A DNA stretch of 64,000 nt from Lucinisca nassula (GCA_963580285.1 OY757015.1:146008082-146072081), one strand, 5' to 3'; counted from the stretch's first letter, positions 33,110 through 44,706 are shown. Numbers and translations: made by a program. The notes: a model not told the origin generated them from the letters alone.

Positions 33110-33298
33110 TATACTGTCACAAACATGATGGGTACCACACTTTTGGAGCCAACAATATTCAGCTCAGTTTGTAGATTGCTAAATTGGTAAGCTACTGGAT
33201 ACTGGTCTGCCCATGGTCTTTTTCCTTACCTGTGACATAAAACTGGTCTTACTTTTGCCAATTCTGTTTGCCGTTAACTTATTTATTAATTGCTTGCT

Positions 33299-33577
33299 TA
33301 CACATCACGCTAACAAGTCCGTGAAATGAACACCCCCTTACACCCCAATTTATATAGAGAAAACTGGGGTTTAGGGGGGTATACATTATTTTCCTTATTT
33401 CTGCTCATAGACATAGGTTGTGGGCACTCGTTAGAACCGCCTCAATGAGGCGGTTCTAACGAGCACCCACAATCTATGTTTTGAATATAAATAAGAATAA
33501 TATCACAAATTTTCGTCAGAAAATTTACCGTTTTGGAGATGTAAAAAATGCATTATGATGCACGGGTGTGTTATCAT
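33299..33577 (+). mobile_element. Foldback MITE, family G
   Basis: ACATCACGCTAACAAGTCCG at the left. The central hairpin is GGGCACTCGTTAGAACCGCC facing GGCGGTTCTAACGAGCACCC. The right part has a CACGGGTGTGTTATC-like end. Confidence 0.75.
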
Positions 33578-33599
33578 AATGAAATCTTGTCCTGTTCCT

Positions 33600-34253
33600 G
33601 CAAGCATTAGACCTAATAAAACTTCTTTTAACCCTTAAACTGCCAATCACAACATTTCCAGACTTCATTTTTAGATATTTTTTTTCTAACATGTCAGAAA
33701 AAATAAGGCCTTACATGTCGATCCTCTGCTGGACAGACAGTTCCCATGAAATGTCAAGCCTTCTTTTCTGTGAAAATGTAATTAAAAAAAACAAAAAAAA
33801 AAAAAAAAAAAAACACCTAAAAAAAATTCACCGATGTTTTGAGGTTTAAAATTGAATTATAAATCAACATTGATAACAATAATAATAATAGTAATATTAA
33901 TACTACTAATAATAACAGCAACACTAACATACATAAAATAAAAAATATCTTACCTGTTAAATACTTTGTGGAATGTTATTTAATAACTATTCAGTTTTTT
34001 TTTCTTATTTTTGCTTCATACATACAATGTATATTGTAAAAGAAACCTGTCTGTTGCTTTTAGTTGTAGATTAATAATTTGGTGCTATTGACCCTGAAAT
34101 ACGCCTATCACAACTTTTGCAGATGCCATTTTCAAATGGTTTTTGTTACTTTTCCAAGAAGACCAGGCTTGACATTACATGTGAATGGTCTGCTGGAAGA
34201 CGATTCACCTGTAATATCAAGACTGATTTCCTGCAAAAAAGCAAAAAAGAACA
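33600..34253. other. Low-complexity and unannotated intron stretch
   Basis: A poly-A tract near 33783-33825 and AAT/ACT-rich tracts near 33875-33930. No gene seen. Confidence 0.5.
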
Positions 34254-34498
34254 GGGGGCCAGTTGTTAAAAACTAACGACGCCGTTAGTTAATGTATCAT
34301 TAAAATTTTGATCATTAAATATGGCAAATATTCTAGAATTTTTGCTGAAAAAAATGTGAGCAGCTCTTGCGGATGCAAAAGCTGCTCACATTTTTTTCAG
34401 CAAAAATATCAAAATTTTAGATATTGTACTTGCTGGAAGAGTTAACAATTTTACCACTAATGAGCTCGTTAAGCTAACGATGCTTTGAACAACTGGCG
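34254..34498 (+). mobile_element. Foldback element, family I
   Basis: GGGGCCAGTTGTTAAAAAC at the left and TGCTTTGAACAACTGG at the right, with the AAATGTGAGCAGCTCTTGC central hairpin. Confidence 0.8.
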
Positions 34499-34513
34499 AC
34501 AGTTCTTTAACTC

Positions 34514-34726
34514 TTAACCCTTGACCTGCTGAATGTTTATTTATGCTACACCCACCACTGCTTATCAACCAATCAGATTTCTTGATGCAAATCATTGCAA
34601 CAAATTCATAAACTGAATGACAAACAATGGAGATCCTGATCAGATGACTTCGTCAGAAGCCACCTGATCTGGATCTACATTGTTCGAAAGGTAAGACATA
34701 TCCGGGCTCAGCAGGACAAGGGTTAA
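34514..34726 (-). mobile_element. TTAA MITE, family A (GTCC subtype)
   Basis: TTAACCCTTGACCTGCTGAA to CAGCAGGACAAGGGTTAA. Its right TTAA is also the left TTAA of the next element. Confidence 0.88.
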
Positions 34727-34935
34727 GATGCCTGCATCTGAAAATGTTGTCTGTTTATTTCATGTTGCAAACTTTTTTTAAAAAATGATTAAAAAAATGG
34801 CAGCAGTGAAGACCCTGATCAGATTGCCCCTGATCTGGGTCCTCACTGTTTGCAGACAATGACTTTTAAAGCAACCACCAGCCATCATAGCTGATGACAA
34901 TTGTTGTGATTGGCATCTGAAACGTTTAGGGTTAA
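34723..34935 (+). mobile_element. TTAA MITE, family D, copy 2
   Basis: Ends TTAAGATGCCTGCATCTG and GTTTAGGGTTAA. The central hairpin AGTGAAGACCCTGATCAG has a shortened apex. Related to 12038-12282. Confidence 0.7.
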
Positions 34936-34973
34936 CTTTTAGTGAACATTGTGTTGTGTTGGGTGTGACTGAA

Positions 34974-35188
34974 TCAGTATGATTTCAAACTTTACATTTG
35001 TCCGTGGTGCAGTGGTTATGCTACTCGCCTTGTAAACCAGGGATTTCAGGATCGATCGTGGGCTTCTCCAGACTTTCAGATGAGTCTTTAAACTGAGGCC
35101 CTGTCTCCGTATGACCTTAGCTGTTGGCGAGACGTAAAACTCAAACACTCACTCACTCAAATGTGTCAGTATGATTTCAAAGTTTACA
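34974..35188 (+). repeat. tRNA-derived SINE S2 with target-site duplication
   Basis: The SINE body is 34997-35165: an A-box-like head (GTGGTGCAGTGGTTATGC), a degenerate B box (AGGATCGATCG) and the ACTCACTCACTC tail. A 23-bp duplication with one mismatch (TCAGTATGATTTCAAAC...) flanks it at 34974-34996 and 35166-35188, the mark of LINE-driven insertion. Confidence 0.9.
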
Positions 35189-35210
35189 AGCAAGTGGCAA
35201 CATCATAGGT

Positions 35211-35410
35211 CTAACCCTTATCCCCCTGAACACACAACCCCAGTCTACCTTTGCAAACAGTGTAGATCCAGATCATATGGCCGTCTGGCCAGTAACTACA
35301 TTGTCATGCAGTTTGTGAATTGAACAAAAACAATATATCCAGCAATTTGATCTGGGGATAGTCAGAAATGGGTGTGGCTAAATTAATTTATTCAGCAGGA
35401 TAAGGGTTAA
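35211..35410 (+). mobile_element. Family A MITE, diverged
   Basis: CTAACCCTTATCCCCCTGAA to CAGCAGGATAAGGGTTAA. The hairpin apex is mostly deleted (ATGGCCGTCTGGCCAG remains). Confidence 0.7.
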
Positions 35411-35480
35411 TCTGATCTTGCTACAAGTTTTGAACTCTTTCATTAACCCAATATCTCAACCTTATATACCGTTGGGATCC

Positions 35481-35605
35481 TCAGTATTGGGACAGATAGG
35501 CCTAAGCAAACACTGCAGACCCAGATCAGACTGCTCCTGAAGGAGCAGTCTGATCAGGTTCTACACTGTTTGCCACTCCATCTGCACCTTTTGGACTCCT
35601 TTCTG
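35481..35605 (-). mobile_element. MITE, family B, shortened
   Basis: GGGACAGATAGGCCTAAGC at the left, a complete hairpin with the apex CTGCTCCTGAAGGAGCAG, then TTTTGGACTCCTTTCTG, where it stops. Confidence 0.7.
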
Positions 35606-35734
35606 AATCATAGTAAGAAAGTAAGAAAAGTTAGGAAAGGAACTAAATAAGCTGCTTTCGTTCTGATCCTAAAATTTTGTATTGACTCTGTTTATTTGCT
35701 TGAATGTTCAAATGTTTTTGGAAATAAAATATGT

Positions 35735-35947
35735 TTAACCCTTGTCCTGCTAATCCCGGATATGCCTTATCTTTGAAACAATGTCGATCCAGATCAGATG
35801 GCTTCTGACGAAGCCATCTGATCAGGATCTGCATTGTTTGCCATTCAGATTGTGAATTTGTTGCAATAATTTGCATCAAGTAATCTGATTGGTTGATAAT
35901 CGGTAGTGGGTGTGGCATATATAAATATTCAGCAGGACAAGGGTTAA
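35735..35947 (+). mobile_element. TTAA MITE, family A (GTCC subtype)
   Basis: TTAACCCTTGTCCTGCTAAT to CAGCAGGACAAGGGTTAA, with the standard hairpin. Confidence 0.88.
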
Positions 35948-36173
35948 ACTAAGTAAGAAAAGTCTTTATTTAACGAGGGTAACAACATTTAGCATAGACA
36001 TTTACATGCATAATCTTCCAAGAGGCCCTCAAGAGTTACAGACAGGTTTACAAATCAATGACTCCTGCTGACCAGCACAGCTACCATTAAATTGCAAGCT
36101 ATGTTATGGTCTGTAGATATTCATTTGATCTGTATATAGAGAAACACACAATAAAATACAAGTTAAATCATCA

Positions 36174-36452
36174 CGTGAACACGTCCGTAAAATGAACGCC
36201 CCACTAAACCCCACTTTTTATAGAGAAAAGGGGGGGGTTTACGGGGGTATACATTATATTTCTTTTGTTGTTTCAAGACATAGATATTGGGTACTCTTTA
36301 GAACCACATCAACACGGTGGTTCTGACAAACACCCACAACCTATGTATGCAGTATAAATAAGAAAAATATCAGAAATTTTCATCAGAATAGTTGCCATTT
36401 TAGAGATGTGAAAAATGCACTGTTTCGCACAGGTGTGTTATCGTAATGTACA
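36174..36452 (+). mobile_element. Foldback MITE, family G, diverged hairpin
   Basis: ATCACGTGAACACGTCCG at the left and CAGGTGTGTTATCGTAATG at the right. The central hairpin arms are partly mismatched (ACTCTTTAGAACCACATC against GGTGGTTCTGACAAACACC). Confidence 0.7.
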
Positions 36453-36718
36453 GTAAATACACGAGTAAAGACATGTGCAATATAACATAATTCTGTGATA
36501 GTTGAAAAATCTGATCAGACTTTTGCCTTTAAATTTACATATTCTATATATAACCTATACATAGAATGGCCATATATATATTTTGTACATTTTATACATA
36601 CATGTAATAACATGATATTCAAGGGAGACAAAACAACAGTAGCATTGTAATTTATATCTGTCCTTAAATTTTAGCTTATCCTGCTCCTTTTGAAATGCAT
36701 AGTAATGGAAAAAATATA

Positions 36719-37790
36719 TACACCTCAACCTCGTTATAACACGGAACTCCGGGTCCAACCAACGGACCGTGTTAGTTAACCGTATCGTGTTATAAACGCC
36801 GACCGTATTTGTCACAGATCAACCATTGACACAATGGTGATCAATAGTTTCCCAAACAAGATGATGTGCGGTCCGGTTAATGACCGTATTTCCCGACTAA
36901 AATGTGTTTAGAACTAATCAATGGCAGTAAATACCACGGCCCATCAAGTCAAACAAGTCACTTTAATCGAAACCAGCTGATAAACCATGTTTCATATCCA
37001 GAAATCGTCCGATCTGACAGCGAGTATGACGCCATTTTGATAGCTGGTTCCCGGCTAACTTTGTTGTAACTGAGCGTCCGGAACCGTACCGAACTACAGT
37101 ACCGTTAATACATTTCAATGGTGAAATTACCGGGTTAGGGTTCGGAACCGGACAATGACCAACGCTTACAAGAGATTTATCTTACTTCCCTTGAAATGTC
37201 TTACCTTTAATATTTATAGCCATTTGAAATGATTTTTAATGGTGCACATGAACTTTGAATGATTTTTTTACCGCGAAAATCGATCTTGGATATGTTTTAT
37301 CATTTGCTTTTAAGCTGGAATAAATTTGACTTTCTTTTTCATGCGGCTCTAGAAAATGAGTTTTATTGCAGTTGACCGATCACATCGTCTGCATCGATGT
37401 TTAATATTTCTGCTGAGCAGTGATCCTTAACGGAGCGTGATAAATATTTTTTTCCGGTTGCGTAACTGAATTCTTTAATCTCTTTATCTCACTAAGCCAA
37501 CACTTTTGATTGTGCAGTTCATGTTTATCATGCATGTTTATAATTATACTGTATATTCAACTCTGCTGGAGGCCTGCAATAAATATCAAAAGTACCGTTA
37601 TAAACCGTGTTAGCTACCGTATTACCGCAGTCAAAAGTGAGGAAAATAAAGTTGTTGTGCTTAAAACCTGATACAATCCTTGGATAATATGTATAAATGT
37701 TGGTTGGGGAAAATTTGGGGTCCAAACCAAAACCGTGTTATATCAGAATTCGTGCTGTAATGAATCCTGCTATAACAAGGTCCAGGTGTA
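36719..37790. mobile_element. TA-flanked pogo/Tigger-like non-autonomous element
   Basis: The element is 36721-37788. The ends CACCTCAACCTCGTTATAAC and its rough complement (TATAACAAGGTCCAGGTG) carry TA on both sides. Subterminal repeats with CCGTGTTA and CCGTATT occur at each end. There is no transposase frame. Confidence 0.7.
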
Positions 37791-38115
37791 GTAGGCACTT
37801 ATTAAAAGTATTCTATATAATTAAAGCAGTTATCGCATGATACATGTACGTGTGTAATCATTTATGGACTAGCCATTTTTGTCACCTGTAAAATGTATCC
37901 AGGGTCTGAGAGTTTCTCAATTCTTCTGGAAGACTATTCCATACTAGGCAACCAGAATACCTCAGGCTGTTTGAAATATTCAGTCCTTGGCTTAGGGGGT
38001 ACAAAACAACCAGAAGAGGTTGATCTTAAAAGTTATAGAGGTATCGTCATTCAAAGTTGAGCAACATGAAGTTTTCAATGATGTATTATGGTGCAGTGTT
38101 GTTATAGAAACAACA

Positions 38116-38328
38116 TTAACCCTTATCTTGCTGTTCACAACAACCCCTATCTTTGCAAACAGTGTAGATCCAGATCAGATGGCTTCTGAAGAAGCCATCT
38201 GATCAGGATCTACACTGTTTGGCATTCAGTTTATGAATTTGTAGGAATAAATTACATCAAGTAATTTGATTGGTTGATAGACAGAAATGGGTGTGTCTTA
38301 AATGAATATTCAGCAAGATAAGGGTTAA
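38116..38328 (+). mobile_element. TTAA MITE, family A, full length
   Basis: TTAA at both borders; CCCTTATCTTGCTGTTCAC to CAGCAAGATAAGGGTTAA. The terminal repeats are perfect over 14 bp. Confidence 0.9.
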
Positions 38329-38337
38329 ACATTATGA

Positions 38338-38400
38338 AACAACTTTGTTAAAATTTTAGGAGAATCACATGAAGTCCTCAATTTTTAGGATTTTTAGGGT
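38338..38400 (-). mobile_element. Fragment of a family B MITE
   Basis: Contains AACAACTTTGTTAAAATTTT and ends at TCAATTTTTAGGATTTTTAG. Only the right quarter remains. Confidence 0.5.
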
Positions 38401-38623
38401 AGTGACAGAAGTCAGAGAGTCAGATTGAGTTATATTTAGGAATTTATTTGGATTTGAAAACAGCAAAAGCCCTGATCAGATGCCTCATTTTGTGGCCTTT
38501 TATCTGGGCCTGGGGGTTGGGTTTCCAAAGTATGACATGTGTTTATTGAAGTTTTTCTCTGCTTTTCAGTTTTCTACTTTCGTTTGCTCTGATTATATTT
38601 TGTTATGTGATTATTTTTAACAG

Positions 38624-38770
38624 GTAAACTGAATTTTGTGGGCCGCAGTGGCACGGCCCTAGATGTGCGCTACTGTGCACATGATCAGGGAGATATGCCT
38701 GAAAACCACACTAAAGAGCTAATACATCTCTATGGCATTATTAACGATGATTCTGAAAATACACCTCATG
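38624..38770 (+). CDS. Exon F of the split host gene
   Basis: 147 bp, phase 1 at both ends. The acceptor is ATTTTTAACAG and the donor CATG|GTATAA. Joined to exon E it reads SKLNFVGRSGTALDVRYCAH and DQGDMPENHTKELIHLYGII, then NDDSENTPH. It looks like part of a folded region, with alternating hydrophobic residues and a Cys/His pair. Family unknown. It has the weakest donor of the set apart from G. Confidence 0.78.
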
Positions 38771-38889
38771 GTATAACCTTGTTCTTGGGTAGAGGCTGCA
38801 TGGGGACATGCTTTGGTGAATGAGTATACTTTCAAAGGAGTTTATTCTTGTTTGGAAAAATATATTTCCCTTTTCATAAGGGGCTACTG

Positions 38890-39105
38890 TTAACCCCTGT
38901 CCTGCTGAACCCAGATAACCCCTAGCTTTGCAGACACTACAGATTCAGATCATATGGCTTCTGAAGAAGCCATCTGATCTGGATCTACACTATTTGCCCT
39001 TCAGTGTGCAAATTTGCATGAATACATTATTTCAAGTGTTTGGGTTGGTTGATAGTCAGGAATGGGTGTGGTAAAATTAATGTGTTCAGCAGCACAAGGG
39101 TTAGA
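38890..39105 (+). mobile_element. Family A MITE
   Basis: TTAACCCCTGTCCTGCTGAA at the left, the usual hairpin, and an eroded right end (CAGCAGCACAAGGGTTAG). Confidence 0.8.
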
Positions 39106-39149
39106 GGAAAGAATTTGCTCCCATAGGCATTAAAAACATGTCTTTTCAA

Positions 39150-39380
39150 ATACCACCAAAAATTGAATATTTTCTGATAAAAAAATTCTGATAGTTTTTC
39201 ATATTTCTGCTCAAAACATAGATAGTGGGAACTCAGGGAGGCAGTTCTTAGAAGTACCAACAATCTATGTTTTTGAGCAGAAATAAGAAAAATAATGTAA
39301 ATCCCTGTAAACCCCAGTTTTACTATGTAAAAATGGGGTTGAAGTGGGTCAAAATTATGCAGGCGTGTTTTCGTGATTGA
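39150..39380 (+). mobile_element. Foldback MITE, family G, hairpin apex reduced
   Basis: ACATAGATAGTGGGAACTC and TACCAACAATCTATGTTTTT form the arms. The GCC apex is mostly deleted (AGGGAGGCAGTTCTTAG). The right end reads GGCGTGTTTTCGTGAT. Confidence 0.65.
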
Positions 39381-39597
39381 CTAATGTTAAAGAAAAGAAT
39401 TTGCTCCCTCACTGGGATCGAATTGTTTCTTGTAACAGTAGACGTTTTTACAAAAGCATTTAAACTCCAAGGGAGAAAGCATTATTTTCTGTTTTAGTTG
39501 TCTCCCTTTTATAATTAAGGTAAGAACTTTCAGGTATATTCATTCACCTTCAGGAGATTTTTCATGTTAATTCTGGGATACATAATTTTTAGAACTT

Positions 39598-39944
39598 CAG
39601 TAGAACTTTGATGGCTCAAACACCGATGGTTCGATTACCATGGATGTGTCGAACCCGTTCTTGAGCCCCTAGGGAAGTCCTCTACATAAGAAATGGTGCG
39701 AGATAAATTAGGAGACTTTCGTCTTTTATCTTGCAAATGTATGCTGTGTGTACTCATTAGAATCGCCTCGATGAGGCGATTCTAATGAGTTCACACAGCA
39801 TACATTTTCATTACAGGACACCGAAAATAAGTCAAAAAGTACCTCATGATGCCTCCTGGCAGTAAGCCTCTGTGGGTCAAACTACCCCTGTGTCGAACAG
39901 ATTTTCGAAGTCCCAAAGGTGTTCGAGGCATTGAAGTTCGACTG
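39598..39944 (+). mobile_element. TA-type foldback MITE, family F, copy 3
   Basis: CAGTAGAACTTTGATGGCTC to TTGAAGTTCGACTG, followed by TA. The left TA is not preserved. Central hairpin ACTCATTAGAATCGCCTC at about 39735-39800. Confidence 0.82.
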
Positions 39945-39954
39945 TACTATATAT

Positions 39955-40140
39955 AACCATAACATCCGGACACCTCCTCTGCATACCATACTTGTTCTAA
40001 AATTGAACAAGTACAGCTTATTGCCAGATGTTGTGTCTGAAAATAGCTGCATGAGTGGCTAACAGTGTAGACCCTGATCAGAAGCTAGATTCTTTGGCAT
40101 CTGTGTTTACAATGTTTGCCGAGGCCTATCCATTGTGCTG
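39955..40140 (+). mobile_element. MITE, family E, hairpin partly lost
   Basis: ACATCCGGACACCTCCTCTG at the left, GTGTAGACCCTGATCAGAAG in the centre, and TTGCCGAGGCCTATCC at the right. Confidence 0.6.
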
Positions 40141-40315
40141 TAGCTGCCAAAGACATGGAAATATGTTTATTTATTAAATTAGAAAATATCCCAGAATTAG
40201 CACCAATTAAAGTAAACCAGTTTATATTTACAAGTGCAGAATTTTCAAGATATACATAGGACAGAAATTATCATAAAAAATTATATTGCAGGAAAATGTA
40301 TGCAGTATTACTAGT

Positions 40316-40519
40316 CTAATGACCGTATTGGGGCAGACAGGCCTAAGCAAACAGTGCAGCCCCAGATCAGACTGCTCCTGAAGAAGCAGTCCGGTCAGGG
40401 TCTACACTGTTTGCCATTTCCTCTGCACCTTTTGGACTCCTTGCTGGATCGTGAAACAAATTTGTTAAAGTTTTAGGAGAATTACGGCAAGGCTTCAAGA
40501 TGTCCGAATTTTTAGGATT
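40316..40519 (-). mobile_element. MITE, family B, near complete
   Basis: GGGGCAGACAGGCCTAAGC to ATGTCCGAATTTTTAGGA. The hairpin apex is CTGCTCCTGAAGAAGCAG. Confidence 0.75.
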
Positions 40520-40798
40520 TTTTTTCGGTACAGCATGGAATGTATTTCATGAAAATACCTTGTCACAAAACTGGTCATGATTAGGAAAATGCAAAATGTT
40601 TCTGCTAGAAAAATAAGTTGGTTTACACTAATTCAACAAGTTCTCAGGTGGAGGGGTTCTGAGCATGCTTCAGGTTTTTTCTTTGGCTTAGTTGCTAGTT
40701 CTATATGTTTTATTTAGCATGTGCATGACAGTTGACTAAAGCCTGTGTGCAGTATATCTTTCATCATTTTCTTCATTTTACATTGTAATTTTTGTACA

Positions 40799-41080
40799 TC
40801 ATCACGAAAATACGCCTATACAAATACATAGTAAGCTTTATTGCCGAAAAAAATGAAAATCTTAAGATGAAAAATTGTGATATTTTTCTTATTTCTGCTC
40901 ATAATATAGATTGTGGGTACTCGTTAGAACCGCCTCATCAAGGCGGTTCTAAAGAGTACCCACAATCTATATTTTAGAGCAGAAAGAAGGAAAATAAGGA
41001 TTATCCATGTAAACCCCAGTTTTACTATATAAAAGTGGGGTTCAAGTGGGTCAAAATTATATAGGCTTGTTTTCGTGATG
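40799..41080 (+). mobile_element. Foldback MITE, family G, near complete
   Basis: The ends ATCACGAAAATACGCCTAT and ATAGGCTTGTTTTCGTGAT are inverted. The central hairpin (about 40904-40972) has GGGTACTCGTTAGAACCGCC and its complement. Best reference copy for the family. Confidence 0.85.
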
Positions 41081-41309
41081 TATCACATTTTTTTTTTGCA
41101 TATACAGTAAACTTTAATGGCCCATTAGAAGAAGCTACATCCAAGCAACAACAGCTTTGGCCCCAGTGAATGACAGGCTGTCATTGTCCATCAGCATTTT
41201 GAAATGACTTCTTCTTTGAAGCCACTTAACCAGCTCTAATTAGAATGCACTAAAAGCAGGAGTAACCTGTGGTTGCTCAAATATGGTTCTGGACCATTGG
41301 TAAAATTCT

Positions 41310-41521
41310 TTAACCCATTTCAGGTAGGAAACCCCTAAATGGGTACCCTGGCAAACACTGCGGAATGCGGCATCTGAGCAGGATCTGCACTGTTTGCCAA
41401 GAGGATTTTGCATCAAAAATAGAATAAAAAAATGAAAAAATAGACCCAACTCTCCTTAAACGACAAATGGACTTGTCCAACATATAGCAGTGGAAGAATC
41501 CACCAGTATACATTTGGTTAA
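41310..41521 (-). mobile_element. TTAA MITE, family C
   Basis: TTAACCCATTTCAGGTAGG to ATACATTTGGTTAA, with TTAA at both borders. The central hairpin is shortened on the left arm. Confidence 0.8.
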
Positions 41522-41618
41522 AAAGTCTTCGCCAGAACCGAAAATCTGGAACAGTGAAGTTGATTCTAAAGCATGATCAAGATTTGTCCAAATGATGAAC
41601 CTCAGTTTGACCTTTTCA

Positions 41619-41900
41619 TCACGTGAACAAGTCCGTGAAATGAAGACCCCCTAAACCCCACTTTATAGTGATAAAACTGGGGTTTATGGGGGTATACATT
41701 ATTGTTATTATTTCTGCTCCAAGACATAGGTTGTGGGTACTCGTTAGAACCGCCTCGAGGAGGTGGTTCTAACGAGCACCCTCAACCTATGTTTTGAGCA
41801 TTTGCAAGAAAAATATCAAGACTTTTCATCAGAAAAGTGGCCATTTTGGATATGTGAAAAATGCACTATGTCGCACGGGTGAGTTATCGTAATGTAATGG
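41619..41900 (+). mobile_element. Foldback MITE, family G
   Basis: CATCACGTGAACAAGTCCG to GGGTGAGTTATCGTAATG. The hairpin is GGGTACTCGTTAGAACCGCC facing GGTGGTTCTAACGAGCACCC. Confidence 0.78.
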
Positions 41901-42029
41901 AACTATCAAATCTGCTTTGGAGCCTTTGCAGTCTGTTCAGCAGCTTTGTGCCCACTGCTTGGATAGGAAAATGTCTGCATTAGGAAAACATGTTCATGTA
42001 AAAAAAATGATATCCAACATGGTGTCAGA

Positions 42030-42258
42030 AATTACAAATGTCAGGGTAAAAATTGTTACATCTTTCTTATTTTATGCTTTCAGCATAGATAGCGGGTGCT
42101 TGTTAGAACTGCCTCAATGAGGTAGTTCTAACAAGTACCCACAATCTAAGTTTTTGAGCAAAAATACGTAGATAATGTATACCCCCGTAAACCCCACTTT
42201 TCTCAATATAAAGTGGGATGTAGGGGGGTCTTTGTTTCATAGACTTGTAATCGTGATG
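42030..42258 (+). mobile_element. Foldback MITE, family G-like
   Basis: The hairpin is GGGTGCTTGTTAGAACTGCC facing GGTAGTTCTAACAAGTACCC (about 42092-42139). The right end is GACTTGTAATCGTGAT. It ends about 140 bp before exon G. Confidence 0.7.
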
Positions 42259-42399
42259 CCAGTTTCTGTATCTAACATTTCAAGAATCTTTACTAGTCTG
42301 TGTAGCTGAGCAGGCTGGTTTCTATCTTACTTGGTCTAACACCCCCAAGACAAGTTTTCTTGCCACCATGGCTCTTATCATGTTTTGTATTCTGTGCAG

Positions 42400-42474
42400 G
42401 AATAACACGAGTTCTGACTTCACCACGAGTTTGTCAGGTGTTCACTAATATGACATCTATGCAAATTCAGCCAG
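42400..42474 (+). CDS. Exon G of the split host gene
   Basis: 75 bp, phase 1 at both ends. The acceptor is TTTTGTATTCTGTGCAG and the donor CCAG|GTATTT. Joined to exon F it reads GITRVLTSPRVCQVFTNMTS and then MQIQP. Short but phase-compatible with both neighbours. A family A MITE begins 33 bp into the following intron. Confidence 0.72.
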
Positions 42475-42507
42475 GTATTTCACAGGAAACCTGTATCGCC
42501 TTTTTAA

Positions 42508-42720
42508 TTAACCCTTGTTCTGCTGAGCCCGGATATGCCTTCTCTTTGAAACAATGTAGATCCAGATCAGATGGCTTCTGAAGAAGCCATCTGATCAGGA
42601 TCTACATTGTTTGTCATTCAGATTGTGAATTTGTTGTAATAATTTGCTACAGGGAATCTGATTGGCTGATAATCGGTAGTGGGTGTGGCATATATGAATA
42701 TTCAGCAGGACAAGGGTTAA
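42508..42720 (+). mobile_element. TTAA MITE, family A (GTCC subtype)
   Basis: TTAACCCTTGTTCTGCTGAG to CAGCAGGACAAGGGTTAA. TTAA at both borders. Confidence 0.9.
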
Positions 42721-43284
42721 CACTGAAAGCACTTGGTGTTATATTGTCCATAAGAAGTAAAGTAATTGTCTTATTGAATTGTTTGGTAATGTATATTGTA
42801 CAGTACAGATAACATCACATTAAATTGACTTGCAAGTTGTTCATTTGTGCATTTTCATAATTCTATTGGAAAAACACAGAAATCTTCATAAAACACTAAC
42901 CCTTCATATTATTTTATATTGACAATTAAATTAACCATCTGTTTTTCTACTAACAACGTTTTAAGAGTTGCCAACTTAACAAGCACTTTATCTTGTGTTT
43001 CCTCATATTTAATATAGTCCTTCAAAGGCCCACCACTGATTAACGATTGGCTCGATATGAGTGAAATAATCTTGAAAGGGCCATAAAACCAAAACCCCAA
43101 AAAGTCCTTCAAAGATTTTTCTGTGAGTCACCAACAACATAAACTCAGCTTGGGGTACACCCCTCAGAAGATCAGTAGCTTAGAAATTCTTTGACATTGA
43201 ATTCTGCTATTAAGACGAGCTAATTCTACGGTTATACACATCATTTAGAAGGTTTCAGTTATTCTTCTTTTTGGAATGCTATAC
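42721..43284. other. Intron stretch; one SINE-tail-like fragment
   Basis: Near 43050-43090, GTGAAATAATCTTGAAAGGG and the following bases match the 3' end of the repeat at 49001-49232. Otherwise no feature. Confidence 0.45.
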
Positions 43285-43417
43285 CTAGTGTCTTCTAGTT
43301 AGAAACCACCTTTGGAACTCAATACGAAACCACCTTTGGAACTGCTCAAAAGTGGTCTTAAAGACCAGTTTTGAACAGTCCCAAAGGTGGTCTCAATACT
43401 TGATAAGAATTTTACTG
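43285..43417 (-). mobile_element. Pogo-like MITE, relative of 12835-12997
   Basis: Contains two copies of AACCACCTTTGGAACT and ends AATTTTACTG. The left end is diverged. Confidence 0.5.
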
Positions 43418-43536
43418 AATATGCTGCCATTCTCATGGGGGACAATCAGGGACTACAGGCTTTAAGCTCCTGTATATAAGTTTAATAATTTTCTTACTAC
43501 ACTCTTGCCACTTTGGTCCCTTTTTTCAGAATACTC

Positions 43537-44072
43537 TTTAAAGGTGCATTATTGAGCTATCTGGAAAAAATGCTTCCAAAAATAAAATACATATAGCCGG
43601 TATTTTTCTTTAAAACAATACGAATGAATGCAATTTATGCAAAAATGCGAACACTTATGATGACAGGTAAACGAGTTTGAGAGGGATTCCCTAACTCGGT
43701 TTCGAACACTAGTTAGATCTATTTTTAGTTCGTGACAAAAATAGAATCCCCATATATGATGTTATGCGACGTTCATTTTTGGCCTTGTTTGCTTAGGCCA
43801 TGCCTGAATTGGAAAAAAATATGATGCTGAATACATGCCATAAGTAACGACACTCAGAGACAATACTGTCACCATGTATGTGTAAGTGACAGATTTATTT
43901 TTAGAACACATGTTCAGAGCGAAGGGTAAACACGAATGAAAACGACCATTTTCACAAAGTTCTGAAGCTGTATTTGGCTCCAAAAGTGGAAACATGGCAA
44001 AGGAGTATGCATTGAAGATAAAAACCAGAAAAAAAAATTGAGACCCGGTAGCTCAATAATGCACCTTTAAAG
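43537..44072. mobile_element. Non-autonomous DNA transposon with ~24-bp inverted ends
   Basis: TTTAAAGGTGCATTATTGAG (43537-43556) and its complement CTCAATAATGCACCTTTAAA (about 44052-44071) face each other over about 530 bp. There is no transposase. The family is not assigned because the target duplication is hidden by the palindromic TTTAAA. Confidence 0.75.
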
Positions 44073-44277
44073 GAAAGAATTGGCTTTCCTTATAATGTTT
44101 GTTTTCATCTTCACATAATTTATTGAGCATTGTATTTTAAAATGTTGAAATAGAGGGATCAATAATATCAGTTTGTAGTTTTCAACATGAAAAATGTTTA
44201 TATTAAACTTAGGAGTGGTATACATTTGAGTGGTATAAATTGAGTTCATCTTGAAAACAGACTATTAACCTAAAGCT

Positions 44278-44320
44278 GCTTCTTCTTCTTCTTCTTCTTC
44301 TTCTTCTTCTTCTTCTTCAA
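44278..44320 (+). repeat. (CTT)n microsatellite
   Basis: About 14 CTT units. Confidence 0.95.
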
Positions 44321-44487
44321 AGAAAGATGATGCTCTTACAAAAAAGTTGATAATTGACATGATAATAGGTATTCACAGCTACCCAAATTCCTGCATCAAG
44401 GTCATGGAATTTTATGCTTTTAAACAAGGGAAAAGCAAATGAGCTATCCTGATTGGCAGTAGGTCTTGTTTATTCAAAATTCTTTAG

Positions 44488-44706
44488 TTAACCCTTGTCC
44501 TGCTGAATAAATTAATTTTGCCACACCCATTTCTGACTATCAAACAATCAAATTACTTCCTACATGTATAATGCATTCATTCAAATTCCCAAACTGAATT
44601 ACCAAAAGTGTAGATCCTGATCAGATGGTTTCTTCAGAAGCCATCTGATCTGGATCTACACTGTTTGCAAAGGTGAGGGTTATTATGGTTCCATTGGACA
44701 AGGGTA
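44488..44706 (-). mobile_element. Family A MITE
   Basis: TTAACCCTTGTCCTGCTGAA at the left; the right end is eroded (GGACAAGGGTATAA). The hairpin apex is TGGTTTCTTCAGAAGCCA. Confidence 0.8.
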
